Source: Umbilicaria muhlenbergii (taxonomy: Eukaryota > Ascomycota > Lecanoromycetes > Umbilicariales > Umbilicariaceae). From it: a stretch of 64,000 bases of DNA. Below the pieces are notes generated by a model. The model was not told the DNA's origin. It worked only from the letters and a program-made list of their open reading frames with translations, and did no database searches. Positions 24,501-34,672 of this stretch are shown here, piece after piece. A program made the position numbers and the translations under genes. Position 1 is the first letter of the stretch. Each line of letters begins with the position of its first letter. Location: positions 4,472,996-4,536,995 of the forward strand of contig KK106982.1 in assembly GCA_000611775.1 (NCBI GenBank), read 5' to 3'.

Positions 24501-24767
24501 CGATAAGACAATCGACTTGAGCATTGCTTCCGTGGAAAAGCAAAGCTTGAACCCAGACCCCGTCACACTGATACATGGGGATAGCAGCAACTATCCTTGT
24601 TATCATGGTCGGAGAATGGCATACAGGGGCTTGCGGCTCCGTTGGTATTGGACTGCTCGCTGGACCCCACTTGCTTTCAGACTGCAAACATATCATCGCA
24701 GCAATACATCGATAACAAGAACTCGATAGACAGGTCAATTGACCTTCAACGAGCTGCTATCTACATA
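21591..24767. other. Gene-poor stretch (3.2 kb)
   Basis: No frame here shows a domain, codon regularity or plausible splice partner. It includes a GTTGGC-type hexamer run near 22215-22240 and a heptamer microsatellite at 23707-23748. Overlapping frames on both strands at 22.0-23.0 kb reflect local GC content only. The last few hundred bases are presumably the promoter of the SDR gene. Confidence 0.55.
23707..23748. repeat. Heptamer microsatellite (TCTGCAC)
   Basis: Five perfect TCTGCAC units are followed by one imperfect unit. A seven-base period would change frame at every copy, which fits non-coding DNA. Confidence 0.95.
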
Positions 24768-26203
24768 ATGGCTGACTCGGCTCATTTCTCACCATACAGG
24801 GCTGATGGCAAGCTGGTCGGTTGCTCGTTCGTAAGCTAGACTCTACTGGTCACAGCGCTGATGCATTTCGCCGCAGTATGGTTTTGTATGCGTCGTCACC
24901 GGTGCCACCCAGCCTATTGGTAAAGCCATCACTCGTGAACTGGCAGGTGAGTCTGCAGAGACTTCCGTAAGATGGTTAGAGTAAACAGTGCTGACTAGTC
25001 TTTCAGCTCATGGCGCAGCTTGCATCTACGGTTCGTTTCCCAATGATTCGCAGATGTCAAACTGTGCAGATAACCCAATCGTCCTGCACTCCTGGTTATG
25101 TTTCGAGGGCTGATTGCATCACTCAGCCTGCTCCCGCTCGCCCACCGAAGACTACACAACTCTCGCAGATGAAGTCAATAAAGAATACCCGAACACAAAA
25201 GTGATCGGTTACCCACTCAATATTGCAAACGAAGAAGACACTTTGGGTCTCATCGACGAGATACTGAACGCTACAGGCCGTTTGGATGTTTGGGTTTGCT
25301 CTTCTGGCCTATTGGGGCCCCCTTCCATCGATGCCACAACCCCCGAAGACCTACGAAAGTGCTTTGAAGCAAATAGTATGGCGCCGTTCTTTGCGTTGAA
25401 GTATGGCCCGCCAGCCATGGCGAAACTGGCAATTAAAAAGGGAAATTATTCAAATGCTGCGCCGAAAGATCAAGAGTACGGGAGCATAATTGTCGTTAGT
25501 AGTGTGGCTAGTACATACGGTGGTAAGTAAACCTGGCAGAGGACGGGAAGCTGCAGAGTCCACACGTGATCAAATACACGTCTCGGGAATCGGCTAAGCT
25601 GGCTTTCTGACAGGATGTTGGGGCCCGTGTTATACGATGAGCTCTCATGCCGCACTAGGTGTTGTACGATCTGGTGTTGCGGTCTTAAAGGGTAAACGGG
25701 CCTTAGGTCTGACACGGGCTTGATTCAATTCTGATTGACGGTGGCATACAGGTACCGGTATCCGAATAAATTGTATATCACCAGGCCAAATCGATGTAGG
25801 AGTCGATTTGAAGGGGTTCGACATGCGAGGCATGACGGCACAACTGCCTCCAGCCAGCTTACAGTCCAAGGAGGTATGTATCAGCTTTCCTTTCCCCCTT
25901 AAAAGTCCTACCGTTACTTATGTAGAAATTCTCATCACTCATCTTAAAGTTCATCGCTGACCTGGTAACAGGCACAGAAAGGGAAAATTGGCCTGGAACG
26001 TGCTGGTCTGCCAACCGAGGTCGCCAGGGTAGCCGGCTTTCTCGCAAGTGGCTTTAGTAGCTATATTACAGGTGAGGCCTTCTCAGACACAGTTCCATAT
26101 GTCCCTTGCGAACCTTACTCACTACGGCAACAATCGGGCAGGCGCCAACCTAGTGGTAGATGGAGGAGCTTCGACCATGTGCCCACTCACAATACCTATA
26201 TGA
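24768..26203 (+). CDS. Short-chain dehydrogenase/reductase family protein with degenerate active site
   Basis: Eight exons (24768-24830, 24877-24946, 25007-25030, 25127-25522, 25614-25691, 25752-25873, 25972-26071, 26142-26203) give 304 aa with all phases closing, so the gene is intact. The Rossmann fold of classical SDRs is clear: a cofactor loop at 29-36 (TGATQPIG), the NNAG-equivalent at 110-113 (CSSG), the Asn helix (FEANSMAPFFALK), the catalytic-Ser strand (IIVVSSVAS), Tyr191 (YTMSSHAALG), GTGIRINCISPGQIDVG, and a C-terminal VDGGASTM. Three positions depart from the family: the middle Gly of TGxxxGxG is Pro34, NNAG is CSSG, and the catalytic Lys four residues after Tyr191 is Ser195. The reading frame seems maintained, so it may be a pseudoenzyme or a divergent reductase. 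No substrate can be inferred; neighbours are not metabolically linked. Confidence 0.85.
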
Positions 26204-27325
26204 TTCTCAATCGGTCGCTACGGCTTCCATATTCTGGCTCTAGTATCGACAGTCATGGCCTAGGAAGCCTCGTTTCTAGGTGTTCTCAATGACATATTAG
26301 GAGCTGATATTCCAGTCCTTCAATTTCTCCGAAGCCTATCCTACTTGTGCTAGTCCCTCACCGCAACTTGATCTAAGGTACTGGGTCTTCAGCAAACTTG
26401 CATGTGAAAGCACGGGTATGTAGGAGTGTCATGGCAGAGGAATCTCTGGCGTCGATCCCAAGAACCAGGGTCTCTCAACTTTGCATGCTGTCACCAACTG
26501 TAGGGATAGTAGCCGGCATAGCCGTCATGCGGCATGCACTCAGCCATCATACATAGAAGCTCACTCTTCCATGTAGCAGATCACGTCCCAAAAAGATATC
26601 CCAGTCAATGTACAGACGGGATGCTGGCTCAATGCAAAGAAATTTATTTGGGTGCCGTGCATATTGCAGGATGCAAAGAGAGCACTAACATGCAGACGCC
26701 ATGTGAAAAAGGGATATTTCGGACGACCGACCATGCATAAGGTAAGCTGTGTTTATCAAACTGGATAGTTCAAATCGTTTGACGCTTCTGCATTCCCCAG
26801 GTACGCTGCCCTCCGGCAGTCACGTGGACTTTATATTCCCTAGGGCTGGTAGTGACGCGACACGCTCCAGATGCGAGGACTGCATTGTCACCGCGCGGAG
26901 ACGCGCCATCAGGTGTAGTGGCAGTTTTAAGTTGAGAAACTTGTGGGACGTTCAGCTGCTGATGGATGTCGAAAGCACATCGTAAATAATCCAAACCAAG
27001 GAGTTTCAAGGTGCAGATAGTAGAGCTCACTTAGTTGTGAATCTAATATTTGCGAACTTGATCCTATTCTAGGGCTCTCTATTCGCTGTCAGATCATTAG
27101 AGGGCCTCAGTGTCTGACTGCCGCTCATATTGACTGATGGTGGGCCTGCGGCAATAGCAGTATTCGTACTGCCGTTGCTTGCGAGCCCCTGCATTGGACC
27201 CTCGTCCCTAGTCCAGAGCTCTCCATCTCACAACAACTCACTCTCAGATCCAAGATCCAATCCCTGATTGCACCTTTCAGATACTACATCTCTCGGTATC
27301 GAACAGATACCACATCCCTCCAACG
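26204..27325. other. Intergenic (1.1 kb)
   Basis: Lies between two plus-strand genes. Only short frames of random appearance are present. The last ~100 bp before 27326 are rich in CAT/ATC triplets and pyrimidines, as expected for a leader. Confidence 0.6.
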
Positions 27326-28252
27326 ATGACTTCACGCCCAAAAGTCCTAATCATCACTGGGGAGGGTAACTACGCTTTCACACACGTTTGGGAGGGGCTT
27401 CTTCAGTCTTTCGAGGCAACTTCGGATGTTACGCTTTCTTCGGATCCTGTGAGCGCACGGCAGCTGCTCCTGGCCGGTGATATATCCTCCGTTCTTGTTG
27501 TCTCTCCACGGCCCTTCCTCTCCTTTCAGGAACCTTATCGCATTCTGCGCGACCATGTTCGCAACTTCGCGGAAAGGCAGGGAGGAACAGTGCTGTTCTG
27601 CGGAACGTTCAGCTCTTTCATAAAGCCCACCACTTTTGAGCTGTACTTCGCGAACGAGTGGAAATTGTCCTGGAGATCTGGTTCTTATACAAGGAGTACG
27701 TTCAAAGTCAATCCTCGCTTCAATACGAACGGCGTCAATCCAATGGCATCGTCTACATTCGATCCCGTAACTGCGGGTCTGGACAGAAGTTATAGCCAGA
27801 AAGCTCTCCATGTCAAGGGCGTCTCAAAGAATGTACGCGTATACATCCCCGACTCAGAATCCAACCTCAAATCACCGGCCGGCATTGAGGCGGTAAGTGA
27901 CACGATCGAATCGCCTACCGTTTTCCAGTGCTACGGGAAAGGCCATGTGGGTTGGCTTGGGGATGTCAATGGTGAAGACGGGACCGTTAAAGCTATTCTC
28001 GCCATGTGTGGTGTCACAAGCACCACCACGCCGCCTATGGTCGCAGCTGGGATTAAGGATGCCGGAGCTGGCGGGTTGTACTGCTCCGGGTGCGGGAAAC
28101 AGGCGCGGATCGAGGAGGACACTGATGGCGAGAAGTACAAGTGCTGCTCCAGATGTAAAATGTGCTATTACTGTTCTGCTGGTTGTCAGAAGGCGCACTG
28201 GCAGGCAAGTCATAAGGAGGAATGCAAGTTCATGAAAGTCGACGACTACTAA
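27326..28252 (+). CDS. Glutamine amidotransferase-like domain fused to a MYND zinc finger
   Basis: A single exon of 308 aa. Residues ~1-240 start with the strand KVLIITGEGNYAFTHVW. After an alternating alpha/beta pattern comes GGTVLFCGTFSSF, which resembles the nucleophile-elbow strand of class I amidotransferase/DJ-1/ThuA-like folds, and later HVGWLGDVNGEDGTV. Residues ~252-302 are a MYND finger: CSGC ... CCSRCKMCYYCSAGC ... H-KEE-C, with all seven Cys and the His in order. The MYND call is firm; the N-terminal fold is an inference from pattern. MYND fingers bind proline-rich peptides or recruit partners, so the protein may be a scaffolded binder rather than an enzyme. No introns. The next gene downstream is an F-box-like protein on the same strand, 412 bp away. 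Confidence 0.75.
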   Translation: MTSRPKVLIITGEGNYAFTHVWEGLLQSFEATSDVTLSSDPVSARQLLLAGDISSVLVVSPRPFLSFQEPYRILRDHVRNFAERQGGTVLFCGTFSSFIKPTTFELYFANEWKLSWRSGSYTRSTFKVNPRFNTNGVNPMASSTFDPVTAGLDRSYSQKALHVKGVSKNVRVYIPDSESNLKSPAGIEAVSDTIESPTVFQCYGKGHVGWLGDVNGEDGTVKAILAMCGVTSTTTPPMVAAGIKDAGAGGLYCSGCGKQARIEEDTDGEKYKCCSRCKMCYYCSAGCQKAHWQASHKEECKFMKVDDY

Positions 28253-28664
28253 GTTCAGCTTGAGAGAAGGGGGTAGTGGACTTCTAACTGGAGTAGGGGC
28301 GCAGGATCTAGGTCATTTGATAGATCAATCCAAAGACCTCTGGCAGATGGTGTGTATCAGGGTTGTTGTTGTCGATATCTCGCTGCCGCTGCGGAATAGT
28401 TTCGCATCATATTTAGGCTGCCATAGTGGCCCCTGCTTCCCTCTGTTACGCCTCCTTAAACCTTTCGTAGAATGATGGCCGATGGTATCTCTTCCTAAAA
28501 CCGTGCAGATTTCCGCAGAAGGCGCTTCCCTGAGTCCTATGTTTTGAAAAGAATAGAATACGGTATCTCATTCAGGCCATCGTGCAACACCGCATCAGAG
28601 TGCCGTTTGACTGCATCTAGCCTTACTCTTGCAAGCTTTACATTACATACTTCTGTCGTGGATT
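28253..28664. other. Intergenic between MYND fusion and F-box-like gene
   Basis: 412 bp with a 71-aa frame of no recognisable content. Presumably 3' end plus promoter. Confidence 0.55.
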
Positions 28665-29993
28665 ATGCTTTCTATTCTGGATCTGCCATTGGAGGTGCGT
28701 GACAGTATATGGCATCTAGCCTTCCAGCACTGGTGGGGCACTTCCCACCACGGAGATTCGCCACTAAAGGAAGGGCTGGAAGCACGCCCGCTGCCGGCCT
28801 TCAGATCGGTACAGGAGGGGATCCTCGGACGACCTCTACACGTGCTTAATATTCATAAAGCGACAGGTGTCGATACGGAGCCACCTCCCGATGCTCCTAT
28901 TGCCCTTCTGAGAACTTGTTGGCAAATCAACAGGGAGGCTACTGCCTACCTTTTCCAGATACCTTACTTCAAATTCATTGATCCCCATGAGGGTCTTGCA
29001 TGGCTCAACAAGATCGGCCACCAGAATAGTCGCCACATTCGCAACGTTGTGCTGTGTTCTGCATGCTTTTCCTGGAAGGAGAAGGACCGGGGGGTTCCTC
29101 TTGCCTCCAACAGTTGGGCTACAATGCTGCGATTGATGCCAAACATCTGCAGCATAGCGTTTGACAACAGGTCAAATGCCCCAAGCTGGTGTGAGATGGC
29201 ATATCGCACTGAAAACTCCGCTTTGGCTAAGGCTATTGCGGACCTGGAAAAAGTGGAGAGATTGACCTATAGCGGACTTAGCTACCGGCGACACTGCGAT
29301 CTAGAGATCTTAACGAATAAGCCGCGGCTACGAGAGTTACAGTTCACAGAAATACCTGCCGAGAGAAACAGTGATTCTGACCACTTTCTCGAAGATCTTC
29401 CCGCCCTGGAGACATTGCGTACACAGGAACTGTTTCGACCCGATCTGGTTCCCAATCTTCCTAGATTAAGATCTCTAGGATTGATCAATTTCGACGCGTC
29501 AAAGGCAGCCACTGCATCGTTGGTTGAGAAGTATTCGCGGATGCTCCGATGTCTGTGTATAGCAAGCCTGGGCCGGCCGCGTGGGGATCGGGCTCTTGAA
29601 AATATGCAGTGGATGTTGTCCAAGCTTCCTAGTTTGACATCTTTGGAATTTAGTGACATTGATGGCATTGAGTCTTCAATACTTTCCGCAGTGCCGTCCG
29701 GTATCAAGTCTCTCACGGTTTCCATTAGTGCCTCTAATCCTGCGCAAATTGCGGTCGACCTCTTGAGCATGCGGTCTCGCTGCGAGGGGCTCGCATTCCT
29801 GGATATTGGAATCCCTCTCCAGTATAATTTCCAGCTTCGCTCAGGCTTTACTTTGCGGGAGTGGGCCCCACTTTACCGGGCTTTGGACCAGATAAGAGCA
29901 ACTGGCGTCGGGGTTCTCGCACGCGGCTGCTCCATTGACTATGGTCTTGATATCCACCAGGAACATATTGATCAATCTGGACTTATACCATGA
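28665..29993 (+). CDS. F-box-like protein with C-terminal repeat region
   Basis: A single exon of 442 aa. The frame is open further upstream without an ATG, so the first Met at 28665 (MLSILDLPLEVRDSIWHLAF) is the start. That N-terminus fits an F-box or 2EXR-like motif of the L-P-x-E-[VL]-R-x-x-I-W type common in fungal paralogues. The rest contains regularly spaced leucines (LRELQFTEIP, LETLRTQEL, LPRLRSLGLINF, LPSLTSLEFSDID) suggestive of irregular leucine-rich repeats. A substrate-adaptor role in an SCF ubiquitin ligase is possible but unproven. No signal peptide or membrane helix. Confidence 0.65.
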   Translation: MLSILDLPLEVRDSIWHLAFQHWWGTSHHGDSPLKEGLEARPLPAFRSVQEGILGRPLHVLNIHKATGVDTEPPPDAPIALLRTCWQINREATAYLFQIPYFKFIDPHEGLAWLNKIGHQNSRHIRNVVLCSACFSWKEKDRGVPLASNSWATMLRLMPNICSIAFDNRSNAPSWCEMAYRTENSALAKAIADLEKVERLTYSGLSYRRHCDLEILTNKPRLRELQFTEIPAERNSDSDHFLEDLPALETLRTQELFRPDLVPNLPRLRSLGLINFDASKAATASLVEKYSRMLRCLCIASLGRPRGDRALENMQWMLSKLPSLTSLEFSDIDGIESSILSAVPSGIKSLTVSISASNPAQIAVDLLSMRSRCEGLAFLDIGIPLQYNFQLRSGFTLREWAPLYRALDQIRATGVGVLARGCSIDYGLDIHQEHIDQSGLIP

Positions 29994-31030
29994 TGAAACG
30001 AGGACGCGACAAGGACGATCATAGTGCCGAGGGACAGAGCGAAGGGAGTCAAGAACCCTCCTACAGCGATATTTCCCCCCTCAATCAACCTCGATATATT
30101 TGAACATCCCTATCGTTGCTGAAGACTGGTTTGCGGACAAAAGTTTTCCTTCTAGCTGGAGGACCTCCAAGCGTTCTTATCGTCGAATGCCCGGACATAC
30201 TCTACTTGCATCCTCTAGAACAATTCAAGGACTGCCTTGAGTGTTCCTCCCACAGTCAAATTCGAAGGGTTCCTATCAGTTGAGGGGAAAACGGTCTAAT
30301 GGCGTCGGCTGAGGCTTGAACCACTCCGGAAGATTGGTCTCAGAAGGTCATAGCGTCCAGAAGCTGGGGAAAGACTTGGTTAGCGGAGCAAGAGGTCGTA
30401 TCTCGAGTTTCATTATCGTCATTGGTGCGGGTAGTGGAAGATGCGGTGAGGTCCGTCAGCACCACCAAAACTTGCGATTTGAGATACAAAAGTGAACAGG
30501 TCCATGCGTGTGGGGAGGAAAATTTGTTGCCCCGTGGATACATAATCGATCTCTGCTCTACTCGCACCAGTCAAAACCCTTTCCACCAAATGCCTCAGCT
30601 CTTGGCAAGCAAGGATTACCAACCAGGCTGCAGCTGCAGTGTAACCGTATCTTTGCCGCATTCTACATTGACCTCTCCTTCTCTTCCTCACCTCTCGTTT
30701 TGGCTCTACAGAGTGTTGCATCTTGCGATTCCAAGATTGAGCGATGTCCATGCATGTCGTGTTTGGAGGCGATGGTCTCTTACAATTCTGCTTCATATGA
30801 AGTTCACGTCTCTGCATGACAATTAAGTTTGCAACCTCTTCAGTGTGCTTTTGTCCCTACCTCCAGCATACAAGGCTAAATTCCTTCCTAACTGTGTCCT
30901 TCGCTTTTACCAGTGTAACTACTCTCTCTGTTCCTCTTAGAATACCCATTGCGTAATTTCTCTATTTGTCACACACTGGTAGATGCTGCGAATTCCACAT
31001 CAGTCAGCGGCAAGACGGACCTCTGCAAAG
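29994..31030. other. Intergenic (1.0 kb)
   Basis: Frames of 103-134 aa overlap on both strands at about 30.4-30.8 kb but share no family feature and are mutual shadows. An ATG at 30983 lies in frame with the next gene. Otherwise nothing seen. Confidence 0.55.
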
Positions 31031-32337
31031 ATGAATATCTTCCAGTCGAAGCTCTCCTCTGTTGCCATCCTGCTGCTCGTGCCCACTCTTGCATTCAGCC
31101 ACCAAATCCACAGCAATGTGAATCTATTTCCGGCCGCCCTTCAATCCGGCGTTAGCCAAGTGCCTTTCATTTCTGGCGCGGCCGGCGTAGATGGACCCAA
31201 AGTCCAAGTGGTCAATGAGTCCGTCTGGCAATGGTGGTACTTCGACGCCGTTTCCTCCGACGATAAAGCAAACATTGTCTTCTCGTTCTTCACCATTAGC
31301 AATCTGGCTTTCCCCTTCGGCGGTGTAAATCTCTCCAGCTGTGTCTCTGTAGCAATTTCCGGCACCTTTTCCAATGGCACATCCTTCGCTACCGGCTACC
31401 TTGCTTCGGAAGCGGTCGTGATCACCGTCCACGACGGTTCCAGCGGGACCTGGAAAGGACTAGTTCCGCTCACCGATGGACCCCTCGCGGCCTCTGAAGC
31501 CAGTGCGACCTGGAAAGGTACGCCGGACATGTCTGTATACACCGTGACGATCGATGCGCCCGCGGCCGAAATCAAAGGCTCCCTAAACCTGCGCTCCGTA
31601 AGTAGCAATCCCCCTGTCTCCCGCATATCGAACCCCCCAGCCCAACCCTCGAAGAACCATTAACAGCCCCCCCCCCCAAAGCTCGCCCCAGCGCACTACC
31701 CTTGCGGCCCCATCCACCCCGCTCAGCCCCTCCAAATCCTCCCCCACGTCGGCTGGACAAACGCCGTCCCCGACGCCGCCGCCACCGCCGCCTTCCGCAT
31801 CAGCGGCAGCGACCTCGCATTCTCCGGCCCCGGGTACCACGACCTCGTGAGCGCGTTTCCCCGTGCAACCCCTCCCCTCTCCCCCACAGCTGCACCATCC
31901 ATTATTGACCTCCTCCGCAGGCCTGGGGCGACACGCCCTTCCTCGATTCCGTCGGCGGGTGGTACTGGGGCCACGGCCGCCTCGGCCCCTATTCGCTCGT
32001 CTGGTGGGACGCGCATACACCCGGGAACGTCGAGTATGTGAGCCACTACGTTGCGTGCGAGGGGCGGATTGTGTCGGCTGCTTGTTCGGGGCTGAAGGTG
32101 AGGCCCACGGGGGGGAATGATACGTATCCGCCGACGGTTAGCTCGGGGGTGCCGAGGGGGTTTGATGTCGAGATGGATTTGGGGGAGGGGGGGGTGTTGG
32201 AGGTGAGTGTGAGTGCGCGGTTGGTGACGGAGGATCGGCCGGGGTTTTATGCGAGGTGGACTGGGGCGGTGGAGGGGGGGATAAGGGGCGGGGAGAGATG
32301 GGAGGGGGTGGCGCTTATGGAGGAGTTTACGGTTTGA
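31031..32337 (+). CDS. Secreted CrtC/Diels-Alderase-like (kievitone hydratase-like) lipocalin protein
   Basis: Three exons (31031-31597, 31682-31846, 31921-32337) give 382 aa, the usual size. The start at 31031 was preferred over an in-frame ATG at 30983 because it puts a signal peptide at the N-terminus (KLSSVAILLLVPTLAFS). The tandem-lipocalin signature is clear: VWQWWYFDAVSSDD in the first half, FSGPGYHD across the exon 2/3 junction, then GWYWGHGRLGPYSLVWWDA and EYVSHYVACEG. This fold is shared by CrtC hydratases, kievitone hydratase and fungal Diels-Alderases (Fsa2/MycB type). It catalyses either water addition or intramolecular cycloaddition of polyketide-type substrates. No PKS or NRPS is within the window, so the substrate is unknown. 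Exon 3 is very G-rich. Confidence 0.82.
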
Positions 32338-32522
32338 GGGGGGGGCTGGTGGTGGTGTCATCTTGAGAGGTCGGAGGGGTTTACTAGGGGTTTCTGTTCA
32401 TTTTGATTCTTGAACTAGGAGGCTGAAGTCCACGAGGCGGCCTCCATGTGGTCAGCACATACTGGTCAGGTCTTGAGACTTCCTGTACCAATGCAGAACT
32501 CAAACTGTGACCTTGTGGTAAT

Positions 32523-34172
32523 CTACTCCCTCCGCACCTCCAAAACCACCCTCCCCACCCCCGCCCCCTCCCTCTCCGTCCCCCACACCTCCCTCACCTC
32601 CCCCCCCATCCCACTCAAAAACTCATCCACCCCGCCCCCAACCCCGAAATATACCCGCTTCGCCGCCACCAGCGCTCTAGCGCTCGCTCCAGCCCTCACG
32701 ACTGCAGCATTAGAGCTCGATGTTGAATGGGGTTGGGGTTGGGGTTGGGGTTGGGGTTGGGCGAGCGATAGCAAACCCCTCATCGTCTCCGTAAATACCG
32801 AGATACTAACTGGTGAGTAAATCGTCTCGCTGGCTAGCACCAACATTTTTCCTCCTTCACATTCACCACCGCCGTCTCCGACTCCTGTCTGGTCCGCAAC
32901 AAGACGGACGAAGTCCCGGCCCCAAGCCCCGGATACCGCGTCAATGGAGATGCGTCTGGCGTGTAGGTCTCGGAGGAAGCTTTCGAGGAGTGCGGGACGG
33001 ATGTCCAAGTCGCCGTCTGGGGTGGTGAGGAGGCCGGGTCGGAGGGATGCCCAGGTGAGGAGGAGGTTGGGGATTGTGGCGAGCTGGAGGACGGGGGGGT
33101 TGTAGTCGGCGAGGGTTAGGTGGATGGGGGCCGGGGTGGTGGGGGGTGGGGAGAGGGAGAGGGCGAGGTGGAAAAGGGTGAGGGTTGGGAGGGCGGTGCC
33201 GGCGCCAAGCTATAGCATGAGTCATGGGTAATGCCCCTCTTCGTAACCACCCGCAAATTAGGGGACACTTACCTCAATGACACGCATCCCCCTCCCTCCA
33301 ACCTCCTTCCGCTCTCCCTCCTCCTCCTCCTCCTCCTCCTCACCCCCATACTCCCCAAGCAGCCACCTCGCCAAATCGACCGAACATTCCCACGTCTTGA
33401 ACCCGCCCTCGTAGACACTAGGCGTGATATCATCCGTCGAGAGACCTGCAGCTAGTGTCGGATCTTCGCCGTTGTCTTCGGCCATGATCTGGGCGCGGAT
33501 GTCGAAGAGTTCGCGGCGGGGGATGAGGATGCTGTGGCCATTGTCTGCGGTGATGCGCAGGGTGGTGTAGGAGATTTTGGAGGGGAGCGTGGAGAGCTAC
33601 TGTGGGAGGTGTGGGTCAGTGGTTTGTATAGGTGGGTGGTGGTGGAGATGGGCAGAGCATGCAGTTGTGTATTATATAAGGGCTGTAAGAATCAGGACAG
33701 TATTGGGAGATAGTCCTGCTGCTTAGATAGCCTCGTCTCAGCGGAGGAGTTTTGCCCCATGCTGTGAAAGATGGTAGTGTAGGGTAATGAAATTACAAAG
33801 GGAAAAGCTCTTGAGCATAACATCAAAGCATGTTATGAAGTACACGGAAGAAATGATTGCCTTGTCTTCCCGAACTGCTTGTAACGTGCGTGTGCAAAGT
33901 TTTGATACCAGCTATAGCACCAGCAGAAAAGTCTTTACTACTGCAGAACGCTCTTTCAAAATCACAGACAACAAACATTTGACGTCAATGACCTATTAAC
34001 TCAGTCTCACCAGTTCCTGCAGCGTATGCCTCCTTGGCTGTACAAATTTCAATTCCACATGCTCCGCCATCCCCAGGCCAGCAGTAGTCTTCTCTACGTC
34101 CATGAATTCCCCACTGTCATTGCCGTCTTCTATATCCTCATTGCTGAAGCCGAAACTGAAGGCTTGGGCCAT
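32523..34172 (-). CDS. hpm1: Protein-histidine N-methyltransferase Hpm1
   Basis: Three exons (34172-34011, 33596-33273, 33209-32523) give 390 aa. The first intron is long (414 nt); the second is 63 nt and separates RVIE from LGAGTALPTL. Family marks in order: N-terminal MAQAFSFGF, VQPRRHTLQEL/LSTLPSKISY, the hallmark TWECSVDLARWLL, the SAM-binding loop VIELGAGTALP, and ASETIYSP with ALVAAKRVYFGVGGGV. In yeast, Hpm1 (YIL110W; human METTL18) methylates a histidine of ribosomal protein Rpl3. A (GGGGTT)5 repeat at 32729-32758 encodes a Gln-Pro run between ETMRGLLSL and the C-terminal part; it is probably a surface loop. The gene converges on the CrtC-like gene, 185 bp apart. Confidence 0.93.
32729..32758. 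repeat. (GGGGTT)5 hexamer repeat inside HPM1
   Basis: Five perfect GGGGTT units on the plus strand are read as Gln-Pro repeats on the coding minus strand. The period of six keeps the frame, so copy number can vary without inactivating the gene. Its location inside a coding exon argues against a telomere remnant. Confidence 0.95.
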
Positions 34173-34672
34173 TTCCGAAAGAAGTTGCAAAATTGACTGG
34201 TGGTTTAAAAGGGGACGGCGGTGGTAGAAAAGGGGACGGCGGTGGTAGATTGGAGGGGCAGGCGTTAGGTAGGGTCGAAATAAATGGCAATTGCAACGGG
34301 AGGATTCCCAACTCAACAAAGCACCGATTTCAGGCCTTAAGGATGAATTGCGTAAGTTTTCAGAAGCGATTGAGCTCTGTAGTCCGCAGTAACAATATTT
34401 CCAGATATTGCAGTTCGTTGTTGATTTGTTGCTGAGGGTTGAAATGGACAAACCTGCTCCAGTCACTCGTGCCTGCTTTTACGCTGCAGATGGAGAAGGC
34501 CAATCTGAACAGGCCTTTACTCGGATCTTTCTTACCCCGCTGGACAGTTTTGAATTTTCAAATCATAGACGATCAAATACCGCCGCCATATATACATTTG
34601 CCCCTCAACCAGGCAGTCTCCATATAAAACCAGCAGAAGAACCTCCAACCCCACCCCTTTTCCTTATCCATT
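34173..34672. other. Intergenic upstream of HPM1
   Basis: 500 bp between two minus-strand genes. A 24-25-bp direct repeat (GGGGACGGCGGTGGTAGA, twice) sits just upstream of the HPM1 start at about 34212-34250. No gene seen. Confidence 0.6.

Noticed and set aside
28629-28664. Upstream extension of the F-box-like frame
   Set aside because: It begins with TTG; the first ATG is at 28665.
30419-30826. 132- and 134-aa frames on opposite strands
   Set aside because: They shadow each other, with no recognisable motif or conserved character.
32729-32761. Telomere-like (GGGGTT)n tract
   Set aside because: It is inside a conserved coding exon and encodes a Gln-Pro run; the unit also differs from the usual TTAGGG of filamentous ascomycetes.
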